From an uncultured Hellea sp. (GTDB taxonomy: Bacteria; Pseudomonadota; Alphaproteobacteria; Caulobacterales; Maricaulaceae), in NCBI GenBank assembly GCA_905477785.1, contig CAJQGR010000065.1, forward strand, positions 1 through 33,627: a DNA stretch of 33,627 nucleotides, read 5' to 3'. Shown here in pieces: positions 18,043 through 25,768 of the stretch. Position numbers and translations under genes: made by a program. How positions within the stretch are numbered: the stretch's first letter is position 1; every line of letters begins with the position of its first letter. The notes under the pieces were generated by a model. The model was not told the origin of the DNA. It saw only the letters and a program-made list of their open reading frames with translations, and ran no database searches.

Positions 18043-19731
18043 TTGCTAAACATACATATGCCAGGACCAAAACCCTTAATACAATGTACACCTCCCAAAC
18101 TCATTTGGAGAGATAAAAATACACCTATTTCAAAAGATTATGATGATATATATTTTTCCTCAGAAGGAGCAGTCTCAGAAACTGAAACTATTTTTTTGAA
18201 AGCATGCGGGATTCCCGAAAGATGGAAAGATTTAGAAAACTTTACGATCTGTGAGTTAGGTTTTGGTTCCGGGACTAATTTTCTTACAACTATGAAAATG
18301 TGGCAAAAAACAAAACCAAAACAAGGAAGGCTTCATTATCTATCGATTGAAAAGCATCCTTTTGAAAAATCCCAGCTACAAGAAATTTTATTATCATTAC
18401 CTGAGCTCAAAAATTTTAGTGATGAATTAATAAAAGTCTGGCCAGGCCCTGTAAAGGGATTTCATAGACTGCACTTTGGAGATGTCAGCTTAACTTTAAT
18501 TCATGATAATGCCTTTGACGCATTACATGAGATAGATGCCAGAGTTGATGCATGGTTTCTAGATGGCTTCAGCCCCTCGAAAAACCCAGATATGTGGTCG
18601 GATGAAATAATAGAAAAAATATATGATTTGTCAGCAAAGGGAGCTCGATTAGGAACTTTTACAGCTGCTGGAGCAGTAAAAAAATCCTTAGAAAAAGTAG
18701 GTTTTAAAGTTCACAAAAGGGAAGGTTTTGGTCGTAAACGTCATAGGCTTGAAGCTATACTGGAAGGGAAAAGAGTTAATAAGAAAATTATGCTTGCGCC
18801 GACTATAATTGGAGCCGGTATTGCAGGGGCATCACTAGCATTAGCTTTTAAAAGACGGGGAATTATTCCGCAAATAGTTCATAAAGAAGATTTTATAGCA
18901 GCAAGTCACAATATAGTTGCATTAGTTAAACCCAGATTAGACCTACAAGATAGACCTGAAAGTAGGTTTTTTTTAAATAGCTACCTTTATGCTTTAAATT
19001 TGTATAAAGATCACTCCTTAAAAAAAGGGGTTACTCAAATACCAAAATCGAGTGACGAAATAATACGATTTAAAAAGTTATGCTCTCAATCCCCACTGCC
19101 TAAAAAGCATCTAAAATATGATGGTACAGAGAATAAACTTAAACTTGGGAAATCTTTGATTATATGCCCAAAACTAATAATTAATAACTGGCTTAAAGGT
19201 ATTCATTTAAAGCAAGAAATACCAAAAAATTCAGATTTAAAGTTTTTAGCGGCAGGTTTCGGACTGAAAAATATGCTTCAAGTCGAAAACATTCCTTTAA
19301 GGTTTACGCGAGGTCAAATATCATCTGTAAAAGCAAAACTTAAGAGTACATTAAGCTATGGTGGATACGCTATACCTATAGGGGGGCATGTAATTGTTGG
19401 GGCTACTCATAATAGGCTTGATGGAAATAACCCTTTTACACCCAGAGTATCTGACGACATTGAAAATATTAACAATTTAAAAAACTTTACAGGCATAGCT
19501 GCCACTATATCTGGCGAGGACTCTAGGTCGTCAGTGAGAGTAACCTCTAAAAATACCCTCCCAATTATAAGTCAGTTGGATACAAATACTTGGCTTTTTA
19601 CTGGACTTGGATCACGGGGATTTACGTTTGCACCCTTATTGGCAGAAGCTATAGTTAGTAAAATATTACAAGAACCTATGCCTATCGCAAAGAGTGTTTG
19701 GGCTAAGTTTGATTACACTAATGTTAATTAA
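18043..19731 (+). CDS. mnmC: Bifunctional tRNA mnm5s2U34 modification enzyme MnmC
   Basis: MnmC completes mnm5s2U at the tRNA wobble base. Residues 1 to about 245 are the SAM-dependent methyltransferase, with ELGFGSGTNFL near residue 70 and WFLDGFSPSKNP near 170. From residue 254 a FAD-dependent oxidase domain begins with the dinucleotide-binding GAGIAG (near 257) and ends with GLGSRGFTFAPLLAEAI. At 562 residues it is shorter than E. coli MnmC (668), with the difference probably in loops. The TTG at 18043 has AAGG seven bases upstream; an ATG at 18058 is the alternative start. The stop overlaps that of the convergent molybdopterin gene. Confidence 0.93.
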   Translation: MLNIHMPGPKPLIQCTPPKLIWRDKNTPISKDYDDIYFSSEGAVSETETIFLKACGIPERWKDLENFTICELGFGSGTNFLTTMKMWQKTKPKQGRLHYLSIEKHPFEKSQLQEILLSLPELKNFSDELIKVWPGPVKGFHRLHFGDVSLTLIHDNAFDALHEIDARVDAWFLDGFSPSKNPDMWSDEIIEKIYDLSAKGARLGTFTAAGAVKKSLEKVGFKVHKREGFGRKRHRLEAILEGKRVNKKIMLAPTIIGAGIAGASLALAFKRRGIIPQIVHKEDFIAASHNIVALVKPRLDLQDRPESRFFLNSYLYALNLYKDHSLKKGVTQIPKSSDEIIRFKKLCSQSPLPKKHLKYDGTENKLKLGKSLIICPKLIINNWLKGIHLKQEIPKNSDLKFLAAGFGLKNMLQVENIPLRFTRGQISSVKAKLKSTLSYGGYAIPIGGHVIVGATHNRLDGNNPFTPRVSDDIENINNLKNFTGIAATISGEDSRSSVRVTSKNTLPIISQLDTNTWLFTGLGSRGFTFAPLLAEAIVSKILQEPMPIAKSVWAKFDYTNVN

Positions 19732-21806
19732 ATTTTTCTGATTTCTACAGAAATATTGTTTAAAACAGCATTTCCTGAAAGATTATCTAATATAGAGGGG
19801 TCTGTAAGGTCGTTGATAGATACCCCTGGTTTTTTTCCAGCTTCTGTAAGCTTAACCCCTGCTCTACCATGCCCATATCCGTGAGGAATAGAGACAACTG
19901 ACTGCATGATATCCTCTGTTATTTCAACAGGTAACTGAACTGATCCGATTTCATTGTATACCTCAACAAGTTCATTATTATCCAATCTAAGCATAGCAGC
20001 ATCCTTAGGATTTATCATTAATGTGCAGCGGTTGGGGCCCTTAATCAGACGTTTAGAGTTATGCAGCCAACTATTGTTAGAGCGAACATGCCTGCGCCCA
20101 ATCAAATTGAAACCGGAAGCCTTTGGCAATTTAAATGCTTCCTCAAACACTCTTAAATCTTTTAAAATTATATCGGGGGCACAATGAATTAATTTATCTT
20201 CTGTTTTGAGCCTTTCCGGTAATCTTGGATTTAAAGGCCCCAAGTCGTAACCATTGTTATTAGCTTTGAGTTGGGCCAAATTTATGCCATGCTTTGAAGA
20301 TCTTAAGAATTGATCAAGTAATTCTGGCGGACTCACTCTTGGGGTTGGCGTAAGGTTACCGCCCTCGCGCAAAAGAGCATCAGTTAAATCAGCCATTATT
20401 TCCCAGTCTGACAAACTATTTTCTTTTTTTTCAAAAAGGGCGGGTGAATAATCAACATAATTTCTTATAGCAAGCGGAGCAAAGAAAAGCGGATAATGGT
20501 CTTTTTCAAGCGGCCCGCATGGTGGTAATATATAATCGGCGTGACGAGATGTTTCATTAATATACATATCGATAGAAACCATTAATTCTAAACTTTTAAA
20601 AGCTAAGTCTATTTGTTTTCCTCCTGGCGCGGATAAAACTGGGTTAGCCGCTATCGTAAGTAACGCTCCAATCTGTCCATCACCTTTTGTGATGATCTCA
20701 GAGGCTAACTCAGCAGCTGGCAACTCTCCAAGAACTTCAGGACGCCCCGAAACGCGTTGGTGATATCTAGCATATGAGCCTGTACCACTTCTTTCCACAG
20801 GGTCAATAACTGGGTCAGGAAACATTACTCCACCTTCCTTATCTACATTACCAGTGGCAATGTTTAATAATTGAATTAACCAATGGTTTAATGTTCCGTG
20901 TTTTGTAACTGATATACCCATACGCCCATAAACTATAGCTGGCTTACCTGATCCAAGTTGCTCCGCTATCGATAAAATTATTTGGGGGCTAATCCCACAA
21001 TAATTTGATAAGTCTTCAAGTGAAAATCTACGAACAAAACTCATGGCCTTATCCCAATCCTTTAAGAATGCACTCAAATGTCTAGGGTTAATTAAATCAT
21101 GCTCTCCTAAAGTTAATAATAATCCTATAAAAAAAGCTGTGTCAGTTCCTGGTTTAACATAATAATGCTCATCAGCTAATTTAGCAGTTTCTGTCCTTCT
21201 TGGGTCAATAACAACAAACTTTCCTCCACGGTCTTGTAATTTCTTAATACGGTTTTTAACATTTGGAACTGTCCAAAGAGAGCCATTGGAAGCTAAAGGG
21301 TTACCTCCTACACATAGCATATACATAGTTCGATCTATATCGGGTACAGGATACAAAGCATTGTGACCGTAAACCCACTTTTGGCATACCATATGAGGGA
21401 TCTGGTCAAGAGTTGATGCTGAATATATTCCTATAACGCCCCAAGCCTTCTTTAATCCACGCATAAAGAAACTACTAGAGTAGTTATGAACATTTGGGTT
21501 TCCAGCAAAAATTGCTGATGCTTTTTTATTTTTTAATATTGCCTTATGCTTTTTTGCTATGTCAGAAAAAGCTTCTGACCAAGTTACTTCCTTCCAACCA
21601 GTTTTAGTTTTTTTAATTGGATGCCTTAATCTATCAGGGTCATCCTGAATATCTGGAATTGCAGTGGCCTTTGGACATATATAACCTTGGGATAAGACAT
21701 GATCAGGGTTACCCGTTACTTTTGTAACTTTATTACCCTCGATAGTCATAAGTGTCCCACAATTAGCTTCGCATATGTGGCAAGTACGTGCGTAAATCTC
21801 GCTCAT
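19728..21806 (-). CDS. Molybdopterin-dependent oxidoreductase, solitary catalytic subunit
   Basis: This 692-residue protein belongs to the DMSO reductase/formate dehydrogenase superfamily binding bis-MGD cofactor. The N-terminal [4Fe-4S] ligands are C9, C12, C16 and C44 (CHICEANC and GYICPK). There is no Tat signal, so it is cytoplasmic. At the metal-ligand position of formate dehydrogenase, hand alignment of SASTLDQIP places D134, in place of Cys or selenocysteine. The MGD-binding C-terminal domain is present (about 570-690). An AGGAG five bases before the ATG supports the start. No electron-transfer subunit, membrane anchor or chaperone gene is adjacent, so the substrate and partner are unknown. 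Formate dehydrogenase would be an unsafe name here. Confidence 0.88.
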   Translation of the reverse strand: MSEIYARTCHICEANCGTLMTIEGNKVTKVTGNPDHVLSQGYICPKATAIPDIQDDPDRLRHPIKKTKTGWKEVTWSEAFSDIAKKHKAILKNKKASAIFAGNPNVHNYSSSFFMRGLKKAWGVIGIYSASTLDQIPHMVCQKWVYGHNALYPVPDIDRTMYMLCVGGNPLASNGSLWTVPNVKNRIKKLQDRGGKFVVIDPRRTETAKLADEHYYVKPGTDTAFFIGLLLTLGEHDLINPRHLSAFLKDWDKAMSFVRRFSLEDLSNYCGISPQIILSIAEQLGSGKPAIVYGRMGISVTKHGTLNHWLIQLLNIATGNVDKEGGVMFPDPVIDPVERSGTGSYARYHQRVSGRPEVLGELPAAELASEIITKGDGQIGALLTIAANPVLSAPGGKQIDLAFKSLELMVSIDMYINETSRHADYILPPCGPLEKDHYPLFFAPLAIRNYVDYSPALFEKKENSLSDWEIMADLTDALLREGGNLTPTPRVSPPELLDQFLRSSKHGINLAQLKANNNGYDLGPLNPRLPERLKTEDKLIHCAPDIILKDLRVFEEAFKLPKASGFNLIGRRHVRSNNSWLHNSKRLIKGPNRCTLMINPKDAAMLRLDNNELVEVYNEIGSVQLPVEITEDIMQSVVSIPHGYGHGRAGVKLTEAGKKPGVSINDLTDPSILDNLSGNAVLNNISVEIRKI

Positions 21807-21889
21807 TAGATCTCCTAACTAAAGGTTACTATAACCAAATAGTACTGCAGGATAAGAATAATTAGAAGTAAATAAATTATTATAATAAG

Positions 21890-22405
21890 CTATTTAAGCC
21901 GACGTCGTATAGGGTTAGGTCCCAATGCACGCACACTACCGCCCCTTCGTCTGGAGGGCTGATAAGCAACTCTACTATGAGCAGTACAATAAGGTTCATC
22001 TTTATCTTCAGTTTTTCTTCCACAAAAACGAAATTCAGATGTACTTGGGTCACCAATAGGCCATTTACACATATGATCTCTGATAGTTAATATAGTAGCA
22101 TATTTACCATTAGCCATTGGTTTGGCTTCAATTGGAGGCGGTGGTGGAGGAACAGAAATTGTTGACCGTTGCTTTCTTGGTGCTGAAGGCAACCTAGCTG
22201 CTCTTGTGCGAGCCGCCGTAGTTTTTCGAGTTGGTTTTTTTGTAGGATTTGAAGGTTTGGCTCTGCCTGATAATCCAAGGCGGTGAACTTTGCCTATAAC
22301 AGCATTCCTCGTAACTTCACCGAGTTCTTTGGCAATCTGGCTTGCTGACAAACCCTCTGCCCATAGTTTAGTAAGTATTTCAACTCGATCCTCTGTCCAT
22401 GCCAT
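21890..22405 (-). CDS. gcrA: Cell-cycle regulator GcrA
   Basis: GcrA is an alphaproteobacterial transcription factor that binds sigma-70 RNA polymerase and prefers promoters with CcrM-methylated GANTC. The product here is 171 residues. The N-terminal helix-turn-helix domain reads MAWTEDRVEILTKLW, then SASQIAKELG, then TRNAVIGKVHRLGLSG. A basic proline-rich linker follows, then the C-terminal domain with CKWPIGDP, FCG and YCTAHS. I start at the ATG at 22405, which matches known GcrA N-termini and has GGGGAG nine bases upstream; a longer frame from 22465 adds 20 non-conserved residues. It implies that a CcrM methylase is encoded elsewhere in this genome. Confidence 0.95.
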   Translation of the reverse strand: MAWTEDRVEILTKLWAEGLSASQIAKELGEVTRNAVIGKVHRLGLSGRAKPSNPTKKPTRKTTAARTRAARLPSAPRKQRSTISVPPPPPPIEAKPMANGKYATILTIRDHMCKWPIGDPSTSEFRFCGRKTEDKDEPYCTAHSRVAYQPSRRRGGSVRALGPNPIRRRLK

Positions 22406-22414
22406 TTTAAAATA

Positions 22415-22420
22415 CTCCCC
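22415..22420 (-). promoter_or_regulatory. Shine-Dalgarno site of gcrA
   Basis: GGGGAG on the minus strand ends nine bases before the ATG at 22405. It is one of the clearer ribosome binding sites in the window and fixes the short GcrA start. Confidence 0.65.
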
Positions 22421-22463
22421 TAATCGGTATCTTGAAAAAGCTCTTTCAATAAAAACACTGCGC

Positions 22464-22522
22464 ACACAATATATAGTTTATTAAAAACAGCTATAAAACT
22501 AAATTACACAATATACAGTATA
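22464..22522. repeat. 17-base direct repeat pair upstream of gcrA
   Basis: The sequences ACACAATATATAGTTTA at 22464-22480 and ACACAATATACAGTATA at 22506-22522 are identical at 15 of 17 bases. They are offset by 42 bases, close to four turns of B-DNA. They lie about 60 and 100 bases upstream of the gcrA ATG, in the divergent gap shared with the ABC-2 permease gene. The placement suits a regulator binding the gcrA promoter. The regulator is unknown, and the AT-rich background raises the chance of coincidence. Confidence 0.45.
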
Positions 22523-22557
22523 TAATGTTGTAAAAACCACAAGATAGGCATGCAAAG

Positions 22558-22566
22558 CTATCCACA
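22558..22566. promoter_or_regulatory. DnaA-box-like site upstream of gcrA
   Basis: CTATCCACA differs by one base from the DnaA box TTATCCACA. In Caulobacter, DnaA activates gcrA transcription, so the site is plausible in the gap upstream of this gcrA, about 155 bases from its start codon. One near-match of nine bases is weak evidence by itself. Confidence 0.4.
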
Positions 22567-22684
22567 GAAATCAACATATAGATATAATAATTTATAGAAA
22601 AATTTACCTCAAATGTATTCATCCTAGCACTTGGCTTGCAAATAAGGTCATGTTAGTGCGGTGGTTAGTAAAAAGGTATTAATT

Positions 22685-23497
22685 ATGAATAAATCAGGTT
22701 TGCAATCCTTACCAACCCCCAAAGTTCATGAATTTGGTTTAGTGAACTGGATGGGACTAGCTACATTATATAAAAAGGAAATAAAACGATTTATGCGTGT
22801 TGGTCCGCAAACTTTACTCGCACCTGTAATTTCCAACCTTTTGTATATGACAGTATTTGTACTAGCCTTCTCAGCACTAAGGCCTGACCCTAAATCTTTT
22901 ATGGCATTCCTTGCACCGGGCTTGGTGATGTTGGGCATTTTAAATAATGCAGCAGCAAATAGTTCATCATCAATAATGACAGGGAAACTAATGGGTAGCA
23001 TTTCAGATGTTTTAATGCCGCCGTTATCCTATTTTGAACTAGCTATCGGCTGGATCGGGGGGGCTGCAACTAGGGGCATTATCGTTGCATTGGTTACCTC
23101 GCTAGCACTCAGTTTTTTTACACCTATGTATCCAAGTAAAATCTGGGCAATACTCTACTTTGGTATATCGGCGGCAGTTATGATGGGCATGGTTGGAGTT
23201 CTATCAGGAATATGGGCAGAGAAATTTGATCAATTAGCCGTAGTAAATCAATTTATTATCCTGCCTCTATCGTTTTTGTCTGGAACATTTTATTCAATTG
23301 AAGTTTTACCTAAATCCTTCCAAGAATTAATTTTATTTAATCCTCTTTTTTATTTAATAGATGGATTTAGATATGGATTTTTAGGAGTTTCGGACGGCCC
23401 GATAATAACAGGCGTTATAACTATTTTTCTGATCAATATAATACTTTTCTTCATAGTGTTGAAAGTCGTTAAATCAGGATGGCGAATTAAATCTTAA
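22685..23497 (+). CDS. ABC-2 type transporter permease
   Basis: The 270-residue product has a cytoplasmic N-terminal segment of about 45 residues and then about six membrane helices, the layout of the ABC-2 permease family used for drug, polysaccharide or lipid export. Characteristic parts are the amphipathic start LYKKEIKRFMRVGPQTLLAP and the late motif LPLSFLSGTFYSIEVLP. I use the ATG at 22685, with AAGG about nine bases upstream; a GTG at 22661 is in frame. No ATP-binding subunit is in this window, so the partner must be encoded elsewhere. It is 10 bases upstream of argD and probably co-transcribed with it. The substrate is unknown. Confidence 0.88.
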   Translation: MNKSGLQSLPTPKVHEFGLVNWMGLATLYKKEIKRFMRVGPQTLLAPVISNLLYMTVFVLAFSALRPDPKSFMAFLAPGLVMLGILNNAAANSSSSIMTGKLMGSISDVLMPPLSYFELAIGWIGGAATRGIIVALVTSLALSFFTPMYPSKIWAILYFGISAAVMMGMVGVLSGIWAEKFDQLAVVNQFIILPLSFLSGTFYSIEVLPKSFQELILFNPLFYLIDGFRYGFLGVSDGPIITGVITIFLINIILFFIVLKVVKSGWRIKS

Positions 23498-23507
23498 GGA
23501 ATAAAAA

Positions 23508-24710
23508 ATGGCACTTGGCGATTACTTATATGATACTTATAACCCCCCGAAACAAACCTTTATAAGGGGTGAAGGAGCATATCTTTATACAGAAAATGGT
23601 GATAAATATTTAGACTTTATTGCTGGGATTTCAGTTAATTGTCTTGGACACAATCACCCGTCTCCAAAGAAAGCCTTAATAGAGCAAGCCAACAAGGTAT
23701 GGCATTTATCAGGAATGTTTCAGTTACCAGGTGCAAAAGCTCTTGCGGAAAAATATTGCCTGGCGTTGCCATTTGCGGAAAAAGTTTTTTTTACTAACTC
23801 TGGGGCTGAAGCGCTCGAATGTGCCATGAAATCAGCTCGCAAATACCATTACGATAATGGCGATACGGAAAAAGTTGATATTATAACATTTCAAGGAGCT
23901 TTTCACGGTAGAACTTTTGCTACTATCAATGCGGGGGGTAATCCTAAATACCTAAAGGGCTTCGGGCCAGCTTTACCTGGTTTCATCCACCTGCCTTTTG
24001 CTGATCACAAAGCGCTTAAAAAAGCAATCTCAAAAACTACAGCAGCAATACTTATAGAGCCCGTACAAGGCGAGGGTGGTTTAAGGCCTGTGCCAGATCA
24101 ATGCTTATTAGGATTACGCAAGATTTGTGATGATAATAATATTTTGTTAATTTACGATGAAGTGCAATGTGGCGCAGGAAGAACAGGGCGTCTTTTCGCT
24201 CATCAATGGGTAGAAGGAGCAGAACCCGATATAATGGCAGTAGCAAAAGGAGTTGGCGGAGGGTTTCCTCTTGGGGCATGTATAGCTAGCGCAAAGGTTG
24301 GAGCGGGCATGGTACCCGGCACACACGGCTCAACTTATGGCGGAAACCCATTAGCAACTGCAGTCGGAAACGCTGTTTGGGATGAAATATCCAAACCTAA
24401 TTTTCTGAAGAATATTAATATGGTTTCTGATTTAATAAAAAAAGAATTTGAACAATTAAAATATGAATTTCCTGATGTTGTACAAGAGCTCCGAGGAAAA
24501 GGTTTACTATGTGGAATGAAGCTTAAAAAATCAGCATTAGAAGTTAGAAAAATGATGTTAGAGAAGTTTATGCTTGGAGGCTCAGCAGGTGACAATGTTT
24601 TACGTCTTGCTCCTCCGTTAATTATAAATGAAACGCATGTAAATGAAGCAGTAGCTATTTTAAGGTCATGCTTTGAAGAAGCTAAAAAACTTAATGATTT
24701 TGAAGTTTAG
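23508..24710 (+). CDS. argD: Acetylornithine aminotransferase ArgD
   Basis: This 400-residue class III PLP aminotransferase makes N-acetylornithine in arginine synthesis and may also act on succinyldiaminopimelate for lysine. The PLP-binding lysine is K247 in AVAKGVGGGFPLGA. The cofactor and substrate loops are FTNSGAEALECAMK, AFHGRTFAT and DEVQCGAGRTG. The start ATG follows a GGA about eight bases upstream. It is followed by argF after a 96-base gap containing a short dyad. Acetylornithine is the expected substrate because argF lies directly downstream. Confidence 0.94.
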   Translation: MALGDYLYDTYNPPKQTFIRGEGAYLYTENGDKYLDFIAGISVNCLGHNHPSPKKALIEQANKVWHLSGMFQLPGAKALAEKYCLALPFAEKVFFTNSGAEALECAMKSARKYHYDNGDTEKVDIITFQGAFHGRTFATINAGGNPKYLKGFGPALPGFIHLPFADHKALKKAISKTTAAILIEPVQGEGGLRPVPDQCLLGLRKICDDNNILLIYDEVQCGAGRTGRLFAHQWVEGAEPDIMAVAKGVGGGFPLGACIASAKVGAGMVPGTHGSTYGGNPLATAVGNAVWDEISKPNFLKNINMVSDLIKKEFEQLKYEFPDVVQELRGKGLLCGMKLKKSALEVRKMMLEKFMLGGSAGDNVLRLAPPLIINETHVNEAVAILRSCFEEAKKLNDFEV

Positions 24711-24728
24711 CTTAATGCTAATTGCGCC

Positions 24729-24746
24729 TGTCAGAAAAAACTGACA
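24729..24746. promoter_or_regulatory. Perfect dyad between argD and argF
   Basis: TGTCAG and CTGACA flank six adenines, giving a 6-bp stem with a 6-base loop. It starts 19 bases after the argD stop and ends about 60 bases before argF. No T-tract follows, so it is not an intrinsic terminator. It may be an operator, an RNA processing site or a stability hairpin that sets the argD to argF ratio. Confidence 0.4.
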
Positions 24747-24806
24747 TTTGCATAGAAAATATAAGTAATTTTTTGTAAGTATTATTCTTTATGTTAGGAG
24801 TAAAAA

Positions 24807-25748
24807 ATGACCACCCCAAAGCATTTTCTTTCATTGGCGGATATACAGACATCTGAGCTAAGAAGTATTCTAGATGAAGCACACAGGATGAAAAAAAATC
24901 GAATAGGCTTACGAAAAGGTGAGTTAGATAATGACGCTCCATTAAAAGGGGAAACAATTGCTTTAATTTTCGAAAAATCAAGCACTCGGACACGTTTTTC
25001 TTTTGATATGGCCATCAGACAGCTCGGTGGAGGCTCTATTACTGCTACCAGTAACGATATGCAATTGGGCAGAGGCGAAACTATAGAAGATACTGCCAAA
25101 GTGCTATCTGGCTATATTGATGCAATCATGCTACGTGCAAAAAATCATGAAACTATACTTAACTTAGCAGCCAATGCCAATATTCCTGTGATCAATGGAT
25201 TAACAGATTTTAATCACCCTTGCCAAATAATGGCTGATTTACTAACTCTTGAAGAGCAGACAACTTTAAAGGCGGGTCAGCTAAAAAACATGACACTTAC
25301 TTGGGTAGGTGACGGCAATAATGTTGCGAATAGTTTTATAAATGCTGCAGTAAAGTTTAAATATAAATTAAGATTATCCTCTCCAAAAGGTTATGAAGTA
25401 AAAAAGAGTATTTTAGATGCTGCTAGGTCTCATGGAGCAGATATTGAAGTTATAAAAAATCCATTACAGGCTTGTACAGGCACCGATGTTGTTATTGCCG
25501 ATACCTTTGTGTCTATGGGCGATAAAAACTCAGAAAAAAGATTAGAAGATTTATCCGCCTATCAAGTAAATGATAAATTAATGAATGCTGCAGCAAAAAA
25601 TTCTATATTTCTGCATTGCTTGCCGGCCCACCGTGGAGAAGAAGTAAGTGCAAGCGTGATAGATGGGCCTAAGAGTGTTGTTATCCAGGAAGCCGAAAAT
25701 AGACTTCATGCACAAAAATCTATAATTAAATGGTGCCTTAACAGTTAG
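24807..25748 (+). CDS. argF: Ornithine carbamoyltransferase ArgF
   Basis: The 313-residue enzyme joins carbamoyl phosphate to ornithine to form citrulline in arginine synthesis. The carbamoyl-phosphate loop is S58-S-T-R-T-R63. The residues HPCQ in [16 protein letters not shown] and the ornithine-binding [11 protein letters not shown] near 270 confirm an ornithine enzyme over an aspartate one. The ATG follows TTAGGAG closely. It is probably transcribed with argD and followed 20 bases later by the PhoD-like gene. Confidence 0.96.
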   Translation: MTTPKHFLSLADIQTSELRSILDEAHRMKKNRIGLRKGELDNDAPLKGETIALIFEKSSTRTRFSFDMAIRQLGGGSITATSNDMQLGRGETIEDTAKVLSGYIDAIMLRAKNHETILNLAANANIPVINGLTDFNHPCQIMADLLTLEEQTTLKAGQLKNMTLTWVGDGNNVANSFINAAVKFKYKLRLSSPKGYEVKKSILDAARSHGADIEVIKNPLQACTGTDVVIADTFVSMGDKNSEKRLEDLSAYQVNDKLMNAAAKNSIFLHCLPAHRGEEVSASVIDGPKSVVIQEAENRLHAQKSIIKWCLNS

Positions 25749-25768
25749 AAAATACAAGAAAAAATGTT

